64,000 bases of DNA from Camarhynchus parvulus (taxonomy: Eukaryota; Chordata; Aves; Passeriformes; Thraupidae): the NCBI RefSeq assembly GCF_901933205.1, contig NC_044573.1, positions 84,960,546-85,024,545 on the forward strand, written 5' to 3'. The position numbers and the translations under genes were made by a program. Below are positions 63,301 through 64,000 of this stretch, piece by piece. The notes beneath the pieces are model-generated. The model was not told where the DNA came from, searched no databases, and was given only the letters and a program-made list of their open reading frames with translations. Within the stretch, counting starts at the first letter, position 1. The number at the start of each line of letters is the position of its first letter.

Positions 63301-63680
63301 CTTAGTACCTCCTACAAATTTCAAAAAACCATTGCCTTCCAACTGGTAAAACTATTGGCTTCGTCTTTTGCATTAAGCTATATCAAATTGGAGTTTCAAA
63401 TTTTTTAAATAAAAGAAAATACAGAAATTGTTACTGTATTGCTAAAAAAGAATGTTAGTCATGCTATATTCTCAAAGTTTGTTCTTCTCTGAAGCATAGG
63501 CTCGGTAAATCCACAATGACTATATCTATGAAATACAAACCAACTCAGCTTTCACCATGTTAAGCACCAAAATCAGTGATTAAAATTTTTAAATTAATTC
63601 CCCAGCTGTGGGTATAAAATGAAATATTGTATATTTTACATGAGTGTTTTTTGTCAGATTAGGCATTCTGAAACTGAGTC
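60319..63680. other. AT-rich noncoding DNA, no gene seen
   Basis: No gene or named repeat. The texture is dominated by A/T runs. ORFs are at most about 83 codons (60659-60910 minus) and unrecognised. Confidence 0.5.
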
Positions 63681-63730
63681 CCAAAAAACCACAAGTGCAG
63701 TTCCTGTCACCTTGCAGTCTGCTCAGTGTC

Positions 63731-63884
63731 AAGGGCAGGTGCTCTTTGCAGAAGAGCCACACCTGTCAGTATTGATCTGAATGTCAGCATGAAACCAAAA
63801 TGCTTTGAACATGACTATCTCTGTGAGCACCTGCCCTTCATGAGGACACAACTCCCTGCTACACACAAGACTGTCAAGCACCTG
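63731..63884. promoter_or_regulatory. Cluster of four CACCTG E-boxes
   Basis: CAGGTG at 63736-63741 and CACCTG at 63760-63765, 63828-63833 and 63879-63884 fall within 149 bases, in a GC-richer patch at the window's right edge. CACCTG is the core bound by ZEB/SNAI repressors and by some bHLH factors. Two of the boxes lie in 14-base arms (63731-63744 and 63825-63838) that are exact reverse complements. Enhancer or silencer function is inference. Confidence 0.35.
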
Positions 63885-64000
63885 TCATAAGCAAGGAATG
63901 ACTGTGTTATTCTGCACTTCCAACCTAAGTGGCAGAAGTTAACTTTGCTGTCTCTATTCAAGCCACATGTAGAAGGTCAGTTAGGTTTGGTTGTTAAGAA

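Noticed and set aside
1..64000. Bacterial or phage-type operons, tRNA or rRNA genes, undescribed defence or mobile system
   Set aside because: The CR1 and LTR content and the absence of long ORFs indicate vertebrate noncoding DNA. I saw no cloverleaf tRNA motifs or rRNA-like blocks.

Overview
The window looks like about 64 kb of bird nuclear DNA from a gene desert or a very long intron. It is AT-rich (I judge roughly two thirds A+T by eye, not counted). CpG is scarce and I see no CpG island. There is no dense coding, no operon-like structure and no RNA gene I recognise. The avian assignment rests on the interspersed repeats: CR1 LINE 3' ends on both strands, one with the family's short ATTCTGTGA-type terminal repeats at about 60292-60317, and LTR remnants that match bird endogenous-retrovirus LTRs as I remember them. 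A songbird or other neoavian is my best guess, but species cannot be read from this sequence.

Layout. Positions 1-13.7 kb are mostly unique AT-rich DNA with one antisense CR1 piece (1706-1945), a G-quadruplex-like G/T-rich block (about 9270-9425) and small local duplications. Near 13.8 kb is a GC-richer patch with clustered nuclear-receptor half-sites and CACCTG E-boxes. A second GC-richer patch (14760-15010) is followed by another CR1 piece (about 15176-15300). An old LTR lies at 19394-19885. Positions 20-32 kb are AT-rich with an (AGAGA)n pentanucleotide array at 27664-27755 and an AT-rich hairpin at 29331-29394. Positions 32.2-36.05 kb are the most repeat-laden part: an unassigned dispersed repeat, a probable LTR with promoter-like features, and a nearly complete solo LTR bounded by an 8-bp direct repeat. 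A MIR-like SINE fragment follows at about 37.1 kb, an A/C-rich low-complexity block at 38.57-38.79 kb and a (TCTA)n array at 42.07 kb. Positions 45.4-45.9 kb hold the longest ORF not explained by a repeat (129 codons), which may instead be a conserved noncoding element. Two clean short hairpins lie at 47.1-47.5 kb. The last 9 kb contain three CR1 pieces, a partial LTR and, at the extreme right, a cluster of four CACCTG E-boxes.

I found no protein-coding gene I can support. The ORFs present are short, overlap on both strands, fall in repeats or low-complexity DNA, or look like no family I know. A short exon could still be missed without alignment. I see no evidence for an undescribed biological system. 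The most checkable observations are the bounded solo LTR, the perfect hairpins, the E-box and nuclear-receptor-site clusters, and the 45.4 kb ORF. All family assignments are from memory of repeat consensus features, not from a database search.
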